NCBI GenBank assembly: GCA_028713555.1 | Contig: JAQTOA010000022.1 | Location: 1-36,068, forward strand | Reading direction: 5' to 3' | DNA length: 36,068 nt | DNA from: Sterolibacterium sp. | Lineage (GTDB): Bacteria; Pseudomonadota; Gammaproteobacteria; Burkholderiales; Rhodocyclaceae | Shown here: positions 17,285 through 26,372 of the stretch, piece after piece | Layout of the letters: every line of letters begins with the position of its first letter | Position numbering within the stretch: position 1 is the first letter of the stretch | Notes under the pieces: model-generated | What the model saw: only the letters and a program-made list of their open reading frames with translations | What the model was told of the DNA's origin: nothing | Database searches by the model: none | Made by a program: the position numbers and the translations under genes

Positions 17285-18601
17285 ATGAACGTAATCAATA
17301 TTGAAAGAAATACGGCCAATTCCGTTGTCGCTGTTGTGGGCCTCGGCTACGTTGGCTTACCGCTCGCGGTTGAATTTGGCAAACTATATAGAACCATTGG
17401 TTATGACCTCTCCGAGCACAAGATTGCTCACTATCGGAGTTATTGCGATCCAACCGGCGAAGTCAGTACCGAAAATCTGAAGGCAGCAACTCAACTCACT
17501 GTAACGACCGATTCTGCGGCCATTAGCGCGGCCGATATCATCGTCATCGCGGTGCCTACGCCTGTCGATATCGGCAACACTCCGGATTTTTCACCCTTGG
17601 TGAGCGCCAGTGCCTCAGTGGGCAAGCATATGAAAAAGGGCGCTATCGTGGTTTATGAATCCACGGTTTATCCGGGCGCTACGGAAGAAATCTGCATCCC
17701 CGTGCTGGAGAAAACCTCCGGCATGAAGTGGATGCTGGATTTCCATGTGGGTTACTCTCCCGAGCGGGTCAATCCCGGCGACAAAGAGCGCACGATCACC
17801 AAGATCGTCAAGGTAGTGTCCGGAGATGACGCTCCAACATTGGAGAAGGTCGCTGAACTGTACGCCTCGGTGATTACAGCAGGCGTGCATCGCGCTAGCA
17901 GCATCAAGGTTGCCGAGGCATCCAAGGTTATCGAGAACACCCAGCGCGATCTGAATATCGCCCTGATGAATGAGTTAGCCATCATTTTTGAAAAGATCGG
18001 CATTGATACCCTGGAAGTTCTGCAAGCCGCCGGGACCAAGTGGAACTTTCTGCCTTTCCGTCCCGGTTTGGTAGGCGGGCATTGCATCGGCGTCGATCCC
18101 TACTACCTGACCCACAAGGCTGAAATGCTTGGCTATCACCCCCAAGTGATTCTGGCAGGTCGTCGCATCAACGACGGCATGGCCAGCTACGTGGCCAAAA
18201 TGACCGTACAGAACATGATCAGACAAGGTGCCTGCAACAAGGGCGATACAGTGGTGGTGCTGGGCCTGACCTTTAAGGAAGACTGTCCGGACTTGCGAAA
18301 TTCCAAGGTAGCGGGACTCATCAGCCACCTTAAGGCGTTTGGACTGAATGTTGTTGCCCACGACCCCATCGCCGATCCTGCCGAGGCCGAGCACGAATAC
18401 GGACTACAGCTCACCCCGTGGGAACAACTGCCGAAAAATGCCAGCGCGGTAGTCGCCGCCGTCTCGCATCGCCAGTACCTGCAAATGCCGCTGACAGAAA
18501 TGCTTTCCCTGCTTAAACCGAACGGCGTCTTCACCGATGTCAAGTCGGCCTACGACGCCACTACCATTCAACAAGCCGGGCACGTCGTCTGGCGCCTCTG
18601 A
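17285..18601 (+). CDS. tviB: UDP-N-acetylhexosamine 6-dehydrogenase (TviB/WbpO type)
   Basis: This nucleotide-sugar dehydrogenase of 438 aa oxidises C6 of UDP-GlcNAc (or UDP-GalNAc) to the uronic acid with NAD+. The Rossmann motif GLGYVG is at 19-24. The catalytic cysteine is C267 in Gly-Gly-His-Cys-Ile-Gly-Val-Asp-Pro. That motif with Tyr-Leu-Thr-His-Lys is more like TviB/WbpO than WbpA. ATG 17285 starts one base after the kpsD stop. Together with the next three genes it provides the first step to a 2,3-diacetamido uronic acid. The exact substrate cannot be decided from sequence alone. Confidence 0.9.
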   Translation: MNVINIERNTANSVVAVVGLGYVGLPLAVEFGKLYRTIGYDLSEHKIAHYRSYCDPTGEVSTENLKAATQLTVTTDSAAISAADIIVIAVPTPVDIGNTPDFSPLVSASASVGKHMKKGAIVVYESTVYPGATEEICIPVLEKTSGMKWMLDFHVGYSPERVNPGDKERTITKIVKVVSGDDAPTLEKVAELYASVITAGVHRASSIKVAEASKVIENTQRDLNIALMNELAIIFEKIGIDTLEVLQAAGTKWNFLPFRPGLVGGHCIGVDPYYLTHKAEMLGYHPQVILAGRRINDGMASYVAKMTVQNMIRQGACNKGDTVVVLGLTFKEDCPDLRNSKVAGLISHLKAFGLNVVAHDPIADPAEAEHEYGLQLTPWEQLPKNASAVVAAVSHRQYLQMPLTEMLSLLKPNGVFTDVKSAYDATTIQQAGHVVWRL

Positions 18602-18613
18602 TTGCTCATCACT

Positions 18614-19663
18614 ATGTTCCCACCCATTGTTAACCGCAGAATCCGCTTGGGCATCGTCGGCTGCGGCCGCATCTCGAAAAACCACTTCGGCGCCATCGAA
18701 AAGCACGCCGAGAATATCGAGTTGGCCGCCGTATGCGATATCGATTCCAAAACACTTGCCGAGCACAAGGAAAGATACAAAGTACCCGGTTACCGCCAAC
18801 TTGAAGAGATGCTCAAGACAGAGAAGCTCGACCTCGTTGCTCTCTGTACCCCCAGCGGCATCCATCCTGATCAGGCAGCAATGGCCGCCAAGCATGGTGT
18901 TCACGTGATGACCGAAAAGCCCATGGCCACACGCTGGCAGGATGGTGTGCATATGGTCAAGGCTTGCGACGAGGCAGGCGTCCGTCTTTTTGTCGTCAAG
19001 CAGAACCGTCGCAACACCACGCTTCAACTACTAAAGCGTGCGGTGGAAGAGAAGCGCTTTGGCAAGATTCACATGGTCCATCTCAACGTCTTCTGGACCC
19101 GCCCCCAAGAATACTACGATCAGGCCAAATGGCGCGGAACATGGGAATTCGATGGCGGCGCCTTCATGAACCAAGCTAGCCATTATGTGGACCTGCTTGA
19201 CTGGCTGATCGGCCCCGTAGACAAGGTTCAGGCCATGATGAGCACAACCCGCGACATTGAAGTTGAGGACACCGGGGTGCTCAATGTGCGCTGGCGCAAT
19301 GGCGCACTCGGATCGATGAGCGTCACCATGCTCACCTACCCCAAGAACCTCGAAGGCAGCATCACCATCCTTGGCGAGAAAGGCACGGTGCGTATCGGAG
19401 GTGTCGCCGTTAACGACATCCAGCTTTGGCAATTCGAGGAACCGCGCGATTACGATCAACAAATCAATGCGGCAAACTATGAGACCACATCAGTCTATGG
19501 CTTTGGCCATCCCCTCTACTACAAGAATGTCATCGACGTTATGCGTGGCGAAGCTGCGCCGGAAACGGATGGCCGGGAAGGCCTGAAATCGCTTGAGCTG
19601 TTGATCGCAGCCTATCTTTCAGCGCGTGACGGTAGAACCATTTCTTTACCGCTGGAGTACTGA
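18614..19663 (+). CDS. wlbA: UDP-2-acetamido-2-deoxy-hexuronic acid 3-dehydrogenase (WlbA/WbpB family)
   Basis: This Gfo/Idh/MocA oxidoreductase of 349 aa should oxidise C3 of UDP-GlcNAcA to the 3-keto sugar. The N-terminal Rossmann motif GIVGCGRIS is at 13-21. The catalytic lysine is K102 in Glu-Lys-Pro, and the catalytic-type histidine is H190 in Ala-Ser-His-Tyr. These fit the positions I recall for Bordetella WlbA (about K101 and H185). I prefer ATG 18614 over TTG 18602. The gene lies between the 6-dehydrogenase and the acetyltransferase, which supports the WlbA role over a generic inositol-type dehydrogenase. Confidence 0.87.
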   Translation: MFPPIVNRRIRLGIVGCGRISKNHFGAIEKHAENIELAAVCDIDSKTLAEHKERYKVPGYRQLEEMLKTEKLDLVALCTPSGIHPDQAAMAAKHGVHVMTEKPMATRWQDGVHMVKACDEAGVRLFVVKQNRRNTTLQLLKRAVEEKRFGKIHMVHLNVFWTRPQEYYDQAKWRGTWEFDGGAFMNQASHYVDLLDWLIGPVDKVQAMMSTTRDIEVEDTGVLNVRWRNGALGSMSVTMLTYPKNLEGSITILGEKGTVRIGGVAVNDIQLWQFEEPRDYDQQINAANYETTSVYGFGHPLYYKNVIDVMRGEAAPETDGREGLKSLELLIAAYLSARDGRTISLPLEY

Positions 19664-19664
19664 G

Positions 19665-20225
19665 GTGACTGTCAGTATCCACCCGACGGCCATCGTCGAC
19701 GAGGGTGCCCAGATCGGCGAGAGTAGCCGTGTCTGGCACTGGGTTCATATTTGTGCAGGCGCACGAATTGGTATGGGTTGCTCTTTAGGCCAGAATGTCT
19801 TCGTTGGTAACGATGTTGTAATCGGCAACAACGTCAAGATACAGAACAACGTTTCTGTGTATGACGCCGTCCGATTGGACGACGATGTTTTCTGCGGGCC
19901 GAGCATGGTCTTTACCAATGTCTACAACCCGCGCTCTGCCATCACTCGTAAAAACGAATATCGCCAAACCCATGTTCGGCGTGGTGCGACACTCGGCGCA
20001 AATTGCACCATTGTTTGTGGCAGCACCATTGGCGAGCACGCTTTCATCGGTGCAGGAGCCGTAGTGAATCGTGATGTGCCCGCTTACGCGCTGATGCTGG
20101 GGGTACCCGCAAAGCGCCATGGCTGGATGTGTCGTTGTGGCATCCAGTTACTGGGCAACGGCCATGTGCAATGTGATTGCGGGGCCAGCTATCAAATAGA
20201 CGATTCAAGTTGTACGCCATTATGA
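19665..20225 (+). CDS. wlbB: UDP-3-amino sugar N-acetyltransferase (WlbB/WbpD, left-handed beta-helix)
   Basis: This hexapeptide-repeat acyltransferase of 186 aa starts with GTG 19665, one base after the wlbA stop. Repeats of the Ile-Gly-x-x-x type run from about residue 5 to 130 and form the left-handed beta-helix. His-Val-Arg-Arg-Gly-Ala and a Gly-Ala-Gly-Ala-Val-Val stretch match WlbB/WbpD. It would acetylate the 3-amino group made by WlbC. The C-terminus carries paired cysteines (Cys-Arg-Cys-Gly and Cys-Asp-Cys-Gly, about residues 155-178) that look like a small metal-binding ribbon. Confidence 0.88.
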   Translation: MTVSIHPTAIVDEGAQIGESSRVWHWVHICAGARIGMGCSLGQNVFVGNDVVIGNNVKIQNNVSVYDAVRLDDDVFCGPSMVFTNVYNPRSAITRKNEYRQTHVRRGATLGANCTIVCGSTIGEHAFIGAGAVVNRDVPAYALMLGVPAKRHGWMCRCGIQLLGNGHVQCDCGASYQIDDSSCTPL

Positions 20226-21337
20226 AAACAAAAATAGAGTTCATTGACCTCAAGGCGCAATATGCAGACCTGAAAGAGAGCATTGATGCGCGTATTCAGC
20301 GCGTCCTGGACCATGGCCAATACATCATGGGGCCTGAAGTTCGCGAGCTTGAGGAAAGGCTGGAAGCCTACACCGCCGCAAAATACTGCATCACCGTCGC
20401 CTCCGGTACAGAAGCTCTCCTGATTTCATTAATGGCCCTGGGCGTTAAGCCGGGCGATGAAGTCATCACGACCCCCTTTACGTTTGTTGCTACTGCGGAA
20501 GTGATTGCGCTGGTAGGTGCGACGCCGGTGTTTGTCGATATTGAGCCCGATACTTGCAATATCGATGCGAGCAAGATCGAAGCGGCAATCACGCCCAAAA
20601 CCAAAGCGATCATGCCTGTATCCCTCTATGGTCAAGTGGCCGACATGGATGAAATCAACACCATTGCCGCTCGACACGGCAACATCCCGGTCATTGAAGA
20701 TGCGGCGCAGAGTTTTGGTGCAACCTATAAAGGGCGGAAGACCTGCAACCTCTCGACCATCGGTTGCACCAGTTTCTTCCCCAGCAAGCCTTTGGGTTGC
20801 TACGGGGACGGTGGGGCGATCTTCACCAACGACAATGACCTTGCCAAGGCCATGCGCGAGATCCGTGTGCATGGCCAGGAGCGGCGCTATTACCACACCA
20901 GAATTGGGGTGGGTGGCCGTATGGATACCTTGCAGTGTGCCGTGGTGCTGGCCAAGCTGGATCGTTTCGACAGGGAAGTCGAGCAGAGGATCCGCGCAGG
21001 AGAGCGCTATCTCAGTCTATTGAACGATATTCCTGCCGTTAAGCAATTGGTTGTGCGCGCGGACAGAACCTGTGTATGGGGGCAATTCACCATTCAGGTT
21101 GAGCACCGTGAAGCGATAATGGAAAAGCTCAAGGCAGCAAGCATCCCGACGGCGGTCCACTATCCGGTGCCACTGCATCGCCAGCCAGCTTACCAGCAGA
21201 TTTGCCGTATTAACGGTCAGTTAACTAATGCTGAAAATGTAGCACAGAGGGTATTGAGCCTTCCGATGCATGCCTATCTGTTGGAAGAGCAAATTATCCA
21301 TACTGTTGTCACAATGAAAGCTGCTGCCCATGCTTAA
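20222..21337 (+). CDS. wlbC: UDP-3-keto sugar aminotransferase (WlbC/WbpE, DegT/DnrJ/EryC1 family)
   Basis: This PLP-dependent sugar aminotransferase of 371 aa has its Schiff-base lysine at K189 in Phe-Pro-Ser-Lys-Pro-Leu-Gly. A Ser-Gly-Thr-Glu-Ala phosphate-binding motif is at 61-65, and Glu-Asp-Ala-Ala-Gln is at 159-163. It should transfer an amino group to C3 of the WlbA product. ATG 20222 overlaps the wlbB stop (ATGA). WlbA, WlbB and WlbC are all present in this order, but no WlbD/WbpI-type 2-epimerase is seen, so the likely end product keeps the gluco (or galacto) configuration. Confidence 0.92.
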   Translation: MKTKIEFIDLKAQYADLKESIDARIQRVLDHGQYIMGPEVRELEERLEAYTAAKYCITVASGTEALLISLMALGVKPGDEVITTPFTFVATAEVIALVGATPVFVDIEPDTCNIDASKIEAAITPKTKAIMPVSLYGQVADMDEINTIAARHGNIPVIEDAAQSFGATYKGRKTCNLSTIGCTSFFPSKPLGCYGDGGAIFTNDNDLAKAMREIRVHGQERRYYHTRIGVGGRMDTLQCAVVLAKLDRFDREVEQRIRAGERYLSLLNDIPAVKQLVVRADRTCVWGQFTIQVEHREAIMEKLKAASIPTAVHYPVPLHRQPAYQQICRINGQLTNAENVAQRVLSLPMHAYLLEEQIIHTVVTMKAAAHA

Positions 21338-22310
21338 GAAAGACCTTGATATCGTCGTGGGCCTGCATAAGCAATGGTTGCAATCAAATGGAATACAAGG
21401 ACGGCGGGCGGTTCTAGAGGGTGCTGATCTGCGCCAAGCGGATCTAAGCAATGCCAACTTAAGTTATGCCACCCTTGCGGGCGCTAACCTTGAACGCGCC
21501 GAATTGGTGGGCGCAACCCTGTGTAACGCTGACCTTCGGCAAGTCAATCTTGGCTATGCATCTTTGGTTAGTGCAGACCTAAGTGGAGCTAACTTACAGC
21601 AAGCTGTGGCCATGGGAGTGGACTTGACCTCCGCTCGTCTGGTTGGAGCAATTTTGCTTGGTGTGCGGTTAGATCATGCCCTCCTTCGTGCCACAAATCT
21701 GACGGGGGTATTGGCACGCAAGGTCCAATTTTATCGCTGCGACATGACAGGAGCGATCCTTGATCGGGCTGACTTGAGCGGAGCAAACTTAAGCCACGCC
21801 AATTTGACCTCGGCATCGGTCGTAGGTACATCGTTTGAAGATGCTGAACTGAAGGGAGCCTTGTTTACTGCCGAGCAAGGCCAGTTTCTGGCGGCTGCTC
21901 AGAGTTTGCAAAATCTCTCCGACGACGATTTATCAGTAGAAGAAAAACAAATAATTTCGGCACGTAGACGATTCTTGCGGAATGTTCTTTTCATTCAAAA
22001 ATCTACTTTCTGGATCGCAATTATCGGTTTGGTCATTACTATTTTGGTTGGAGCTTTTGACTTGTACGCAATAGCCATGGGTCGAACGCTGCATTTGGCG
22101 CCTGATTTTAATTACATCGTCGCACTGATCGTGACCTTGGGTGCTGCGTTTGCCACCACACTAGCTGCTTTTTTCCGCTTGAGAACGCTCGAGGGTGCTC
22201 GTACCAGTCGTCTGCAAAATCAAATGAACAGCAGAACCGTGGCAGCTTTGGAGTTTCCCCCTAGTGAACTCCAGAATTCTGAAACTCAGACGAATGAGAC
22301 AGGTAAGTAA
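21330..22310 (+). CDS. Pentapeptide-repeat protein with two C-terminal membrane helices
   Basis: The 326-aa protein begins at ATG 21330 and overlaps wlbC by eight bases. Residues about 27-180 are tandem pentapeptide repeats of the A(D/N)Lxx type, expected to form a right-handed quadrilateral beta-helix. A linker follows, then two hydrophobic helices at about 225-250 and 262-285, and a polar tail. The domain would be anchored in the inner membrane. Pentapeptide proteins have no single biochemical role. The position between sugar-nucleotide and glycosyltransferase genes suggests a scaffold for the assembly complex, which is only an inference. Confidence 0.88.
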   Translation: MLKKDLDIVVGLHKQWLQSNGIQGRRAVLEGADLRQADLSNANLSYATLAGANLERAELVGATLCNADLRQVNLGYASLVSADLSGANLQQAVAMGVDLTSARLVGAILLGVRLDHALLRATNLTGVLARKVQFYRCDMTGAILDRADLSGANLSHANLTSASVVGTSFEDAELKGALFTAEQGQFLAAAQSLQNLSDDDLSVEEKQIISARRRFLRNVLFIQKSTFWIAIIGLVITILVGAFDLYAIAMGRTLHLAPDFNYIVALIVTLGAAFATTLAAFFRLRTLEGARTSRLQNQMNSRTVAALEFPPSELQNSETQTNETGK

Positions 22311-22311
22311 C

Positions 22312-23526
22312 ATGGCACGAATTGCTGTTCTCGTTTCAAATCCATGCACCGGCGACGCACGCGTTATCAAGATGGCGCACGCTGCAGTAAGCAATGGCCA
22401 TGAGGTTCATGTTTTCGCAACTGCCGGAGCTAATGCTTCGCCCTATGAAGAGGTGGCTGGAGTTATTTACCACCGGATCGAGTGGCGACCGGCAGCGTTG
22501 CTAGCTGGATGGAGTCCGCTTGCGTGGCTGATGCGCTTGCACCGGCCATCAATCGCCGCGCTGCTCAAGCGAATTACGCCTTTTTTGAAGTATCGTCTGT
22601 TCAGTCAGGTATTTTGCGAGCACGTGGTTGCCATCAAGCCGGACATTGTTCACGCCCACGATCTGATTTGCTTGCCTGCGGGCTTTAACGCGAAGCGCGA
22701 AACAGGTGCCAGGCTGATCTACGATGCGCATGAGTTGGAGACCCATCGCAATCCACCGTTGCCGTTTTTCCAAAAGTATTTCGTTGGCCTTGTCGAGGCG
22801 AAGTATGCCCAACGTGCCGATGCTATTAATACTGTGGGCATGCTGGTTGGCCAAGAACTAGCTGCGCATATCAAGCGGAATGACATAAACATTCTATATA
22901 ACAGCCCGCCGCTTGATGATTGTCCCAGAAATATACGCACGGACTTGCAACTGGATGAAGAAACCCAATTGCTCATATACGTGGGCAAGGTCACCGAAGG
23001 GCGGGGTGTTGGTCAGATTCTCGAACTGTTGCCAAAGATGCCTGGTGTCATCTTTGCGACAATTGGACCTTGCGATCTTAAATCACACAGCAAGCTGAAA
23101 TCGCATTCCGAGCGGCTGGGGGTTTCATCCCGCTTTCGCATCCTGCCGCCAGTACCTTTCGAGCAAGTGGTCAGTTATATCAAGGGCGCCGACCTTGGTG
23201 TCATTTCGGTCGAACCGGTTACCTTGTCCTATCGCTACTGTATGCCCAACAAGCTGTTTGAATTGTCGTTTGCCAATGTGCCGATTATTTCAAACAAGTT
23301 AGATGAAATCGAGGGCTATCTGGCGGAATTAGGGAATGGTGAAATTGCCGATTTCGAAAATAAAGCAGCATTGGCTTACACCATGTTCCGCATGCTACAA
23401 GAAAAGCAGCGTTACCTCATGGGAGCGGATGCGCTGGCGGTGCTGCAGCAGAAATATTCTTGGGAGAGTCAAAGCAAGAAGTTATTAAAAAGTTACGACT
23501 TGATCTTGGCCAAGAGGCCTCAGTAA
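22312..23526 (+). CDS. Glycosyltransferase, GT-B fold (GT4-like)
   Basis: This 404-aa protein starts at ATG 22312, one base after the previous stop. The N-terminal half has a Rossmann-like start (Ala-Val-Leu-Val-Ser-Asn) and His-Ala-His-Asp followed by Tyr-Asp-Ala-His-Glu. The C-terminal half has Tyr-Val-Gly-Lys, Gly-Arg-Gly and a donor-site region reading Ser-Tyr-Arg...Met-Pro-Asn-Lys-Leu-Phe-Glu. These are usual for family 4 transferases. It shares unusual motifs with the later transferase at 31349-32482, so the two are probably paralogues. It likely adds one sugar of the capsule repeat; donor and linkage are unknown. Confidence 0.85.
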   Translation: MARIAVLVSNPCTGDARVIKMAHAAVSNGHEVHVFATAGANASPYEEVAGVIYHRIEWRPAALLAGWSPLAWLMRLHRPSIAALLKRITPFLKYRLFSQVFCEHVVAIKPDIVHAHDLICLPAGFNAKRETGARLIYDAHELETHRNPPLPFFQKYFVGLVEAKYAQRADAINTVGMLVGQELAAHIKRNDINILYNSPPLDDCPRNIRTDLQLDEETQLLIYVGKVTEGRGVGQILELLPKMPGVIFATIGPCDLKSHSKLKSHSERLGVSSRFRILPPVPFEQVVSYIKGADLGVISVEPVTLSYRYCMPNKLFELSFANVPIISNKLDEIEGYLAELGNGEIADFENKAALAYTMFRMLQEKQRYLMGADALAVLQQKYSWESQSKKLLKSYDLILAKRPQ

Positions 23527-26372
23527 TGGCAGTACCAATTAGCACCTTACGCGAGCTCATAAAAAATGAACGCTGGGCTGATATAGCCAGCTTGCTGACA
23601 GGCGAAAGCAAAACAGATGAAGTTTCAGCCGAGGTAGCGCTGGCTGGTTACAAAGCGAATACCAAAGTGGGCAATCCAGATGCTGCAGAATACTGGCTGG
23701 ATCGTGCATTAACTCTGGTTCCGGCTAACTCAACCCTGCAGCGCGATAAAGGGGTATTTCATCAAAAACGCCAGGAATGGCTTGAAGCTACTGCATATTT
23801 CGAAAAGGCTTCAATCCTTCGGCCAGAGATTGCTTCGTATCATGGCTCGCTTGGTTACGCGCGATATCAACTCGGCAATCATCACGGCGCTGCCGAATCA
23901 TTTCGGGCGGCGCTTGCCATCGACAGCGCTAATCGTGGCTGGTGGATAAGGCTAGCCAGATCGCTTATCCATGTGAACAACCTGCACGATGCCGTGGATG
24001 CGTATGCCAAGGCGCTGGAGTTGCAGGAGGATGCGCCCACGCGTAGCGCCCGCGATGAATTGCTTCGGCAGATCAGGTCTGGCTCGCGTGCTGCGTCATC
24101 CGCCTACTATGATGCGGTGTTTTCCGATTCGCTCAAATACCAGCAGTCGGGTGTGAGCAGTGAATATGCGCCCATCTGGCAGGAGATTGTTGAATATTTG
24201 CGTGACAACAAAACCACCAGCATTCTCGATCTGGGTTGTGGTCCAGGGCAGTTCGCAGAATTCATTGCTACGCATATGCCGGCCGTGCAATACACCGGTC
24301 TGGATTTCAGCAGCGTAGCTATCTCGCGTGCCCGGCAGCGTTGCACAAATTTTCTATTTGAAAAACGGGAGTTGCCAACGAGCAACTTTGACGGCCTGCC
24401 ATCTTTCGATACCGTTGTCTGTACTGAGGTGTTGGAGCACGTAGAGAACGACCGTGAAATTTTGGCAGTATTGCCAGTCGGCACGACTATCGTAGCTACG
24501 GTTCCCAATTTCGACTCATTTGGCCATGTCAGGCTATTTCGCAATGAAGATGAGGTGCGGGAGCGTTATGGCCGTTTGTTCGACAATCTACTTGTCCGTG
24601 GCATAGCGATTTCTGCGCAGAATACTCTTTGGCTCATGCACGGGCGCAGATCTGCACAGACTATTGACGACCAGACATCGATCGCGCGCGCCGCACAAGA
24701 CCACCTTGGCCTGCTCGATTTAGGTGTTCATACGGTTGAGTCCATACTCTGGACGGACGGCACGCGCTACGTTGAGGACTTCTTACCCATATTTGGCTTA
24801 CCCTTCGTCCCGGTATGCGAATCGGTGGGCCTGCAGGAACCCCACGTTGCACTGCGCCATGATGTAGATCACTCGATCGAGAACGCCTTCGCCATGGCTA
24901 ATGTGGAACACCAGTTGGGAATTCGCAGTACATATTTCCTTCTGCATCCTGATGGTGATCTCACTTGCGAAAACTACTTTGGTCGTATTGAGAAAGACCA
25001 GCTAATAATAGCTCCATCCATGTTCGACTGGGCCGCCCGTCTGCTCGATCTCGGGCATGAGGTGGGGTTGCACAATGACTTGCTCAGCCTGGCCCTCGCC
25101 ACACGCCGTCAACCTGGCGAATTTATCGAGCAGATTATCGAGGCATTTTCCCGTCACGGCATCCCAATCGCAGGTAGCGTAGCGCACGGTTCGCGTACGT
25201 GCCGTCAGCTTGGCTATATGAACTACCAGATATTTCAGGAACTGCAGCAGATGCATGTGGCTGCGGATTATCGCGATACCCCAGAGCTATTCGACCGATT
25301 TTCAGAGCCATCAGTTCAGAAAGATGGTCATACAGTAAACAAGTTCGCGCTTCGCATGGCGGATTACGGGCTCAAGTACGAGGCTAATTTCGTACCGTGG
25401 GAGGTTTATGTTTCCGACAGTTCGGCTCGATGGTCGGTCTGGCATGGCCCGGAGGTTACTCGCTTCGAAAAGTTCGAACCACGCGAACACATGAGTGAGT
25501 TGTTGGCTGTGTTACTGCGCAATAAAAAGCCACGTACGGCGGTGCAATGTCTGATCCATGCAGATCATTGGAATGCTGTAGTGAATGCGCGCCAAAACCA
25601 ACTCCGAAGAATTAGCAAGCGCCGCAATAACGTCTTTGCGACAAAGCGACGCGCAGCGATGCTTCAGCGTCTCGATACCTTCGAAAATGTGCTGCTGGCC
25701 AGATCCAGCGAACGCTTCGATACCTATGATCAAGAATATGGAACCAAATCACAGTTCTATAACGTGGCGACGTCGGTTGGCCGCTTTGTTGATGAACTCT
25801 TGCGTGCCCATGCCGCACATAGCTCAAATTTAATGGAAGTGGGATGTGGTCAAGGGGACTTTATTGCATCCGTTCATTCCCAGTTGCAGGCGGCTAACCC
25901 AAATCGAAAAATCAGTGCCTTGGGGATTGATGGATCGCCCGCCGCAATTGTTACCTGCGCAGGCCGCTATCCTCAGATGGAATGGGTTGCTGATGAGTTG
26001 GAGCATTTTCTCGGTGTTCACGACGAAATCGTTTTCGACGATGACGGTGCTGCTCGCCGCTATGATCTGATCCTTGACAAGACCGGTGCCATCTTCATCC
26101 AGGATTATGACGAGGCTCGGCGCTATTTCACTCGCATCAACTCGCTGCTGAATCCCGGTGGCCTATATGTCTACATAGCCTCAAGGCATTACTACGAGGA
26201 AGTGCTTTGCAAAAAGAATTATGCAACCTGGCCGCAAGACTGGCTTGCACTCGCAAGTGACACTTTCGAACCCTTGCTGGCTGACGACGATGTGGCACCT
26301 GCATTACGCGGTTACATCAAGCGGGTATTCCGCAAACAGAATGAAAGCAAATTTGATGAACATAACCAATAG
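23526..26372 (+). CDS. TPR / methyltransferase / NodB-like deacetylase / methyltransferase fusion protein
   Basis: The 948-aa protein begins at ATG 23526, overlapping the previous stop (TAATG). Residues about 30-175 are TPR repeats. A class I SAM methyltransferase follows, with LDLGCGPGQF at 234-243 and Glu-Val-Leu-Glu-His near 301-305. A polysaccharide-deacetylase (NodB/CE4-like) domain spans about 430-690, with RHDVDHS at 444-450, GHEVGLHND at 510-518, an Ala-His-Gly at 553-555 and His-Ala-Asp-His at 678-681. A second methyltransferase domain has EVGCGQGDF at 771-779. The NodB part may resemble Bordetella WbmS (from memory). It probably modifies the capsule sugar or chain end by deacetylation and methylation. 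No signal peptide is seen, so it would act in the cytoplasm. The frame is continuous. Confidence 0.85.
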   Translation: MAVPISTLRELIKNERWADIASLLTGESKTDEVSAEVALAGYKANTKVGNPDAAEYWLDRALTLVPANSTLQRDKGVFHQKRQEWLEATAYFEKASILRPEIASYHGSLGYARYQLGNHHGAAESFRAALAIDSANRGWWIRLARSLIHVNNLHDAVDAYAKALELQEDAPTRSARDELLRQIRSGSRAASSAYYDAVFSDSLKYQQSGVSSEYAPIWQEIVEYLRDNKTTSILDLGCGPGQFAEFIATHMPAVQYTGLDFSSVAISRARQRCTNFLFEKRELPTSNFDGLPSFDTVVCTEVLEHVENDREILAVLPVGTTIVATVPNFDSFGHVRLFRNEDEVRERYGRLFDNLLVRGIAISAQNTLWLMHGRRSAQTIDDQTSIARAAQDHLGLLDLGVHTVESILWTDGTRYVEDFLPIFGLPFVPVCESVGLQEPHVALRHDVDHSIENAFAMANVEHQLGIRSTYFLLHPDGDLTCENYFGRIEKDQLIIAPSMFDWAARLLDLGHEVGLHNDLLSLALATRRQPGEFIEQIIEAFSRHGIPIAGSVAHGSRTCRQLGYMNYQIFQELQQMHVAADYRDTPELFDRFSEPSVQKDGHTVNKFALRMADYGLKYEANFVPWEVYVSDSSARWSVWHGPEVTRFEKFEPREHMSELLAVLLRNKKPRTAVQCLIHADHWNAVVNARQNQLRRISKRRNNVFATKRRAAMLQRLDTFENVLLARSSERFDTYDQEYGTKSQFYNVATSVGRFVDELLRAHAAHSSNLMEVGCGQGDFIASVHSQLQAANPNRKISALGIDGSPAAIVTCAGRYPQMEWVADELEHFLGVHDEIVFDDDGAARRYDLILDKTGAIFIQDYDEARRYFTRINSLLNPGGLYVYIASRHYYEEVLCKKNYATWPQDWLALASDTFEPLLADDDVAPALRGYIKRVFRKQNESKFDEHNQ

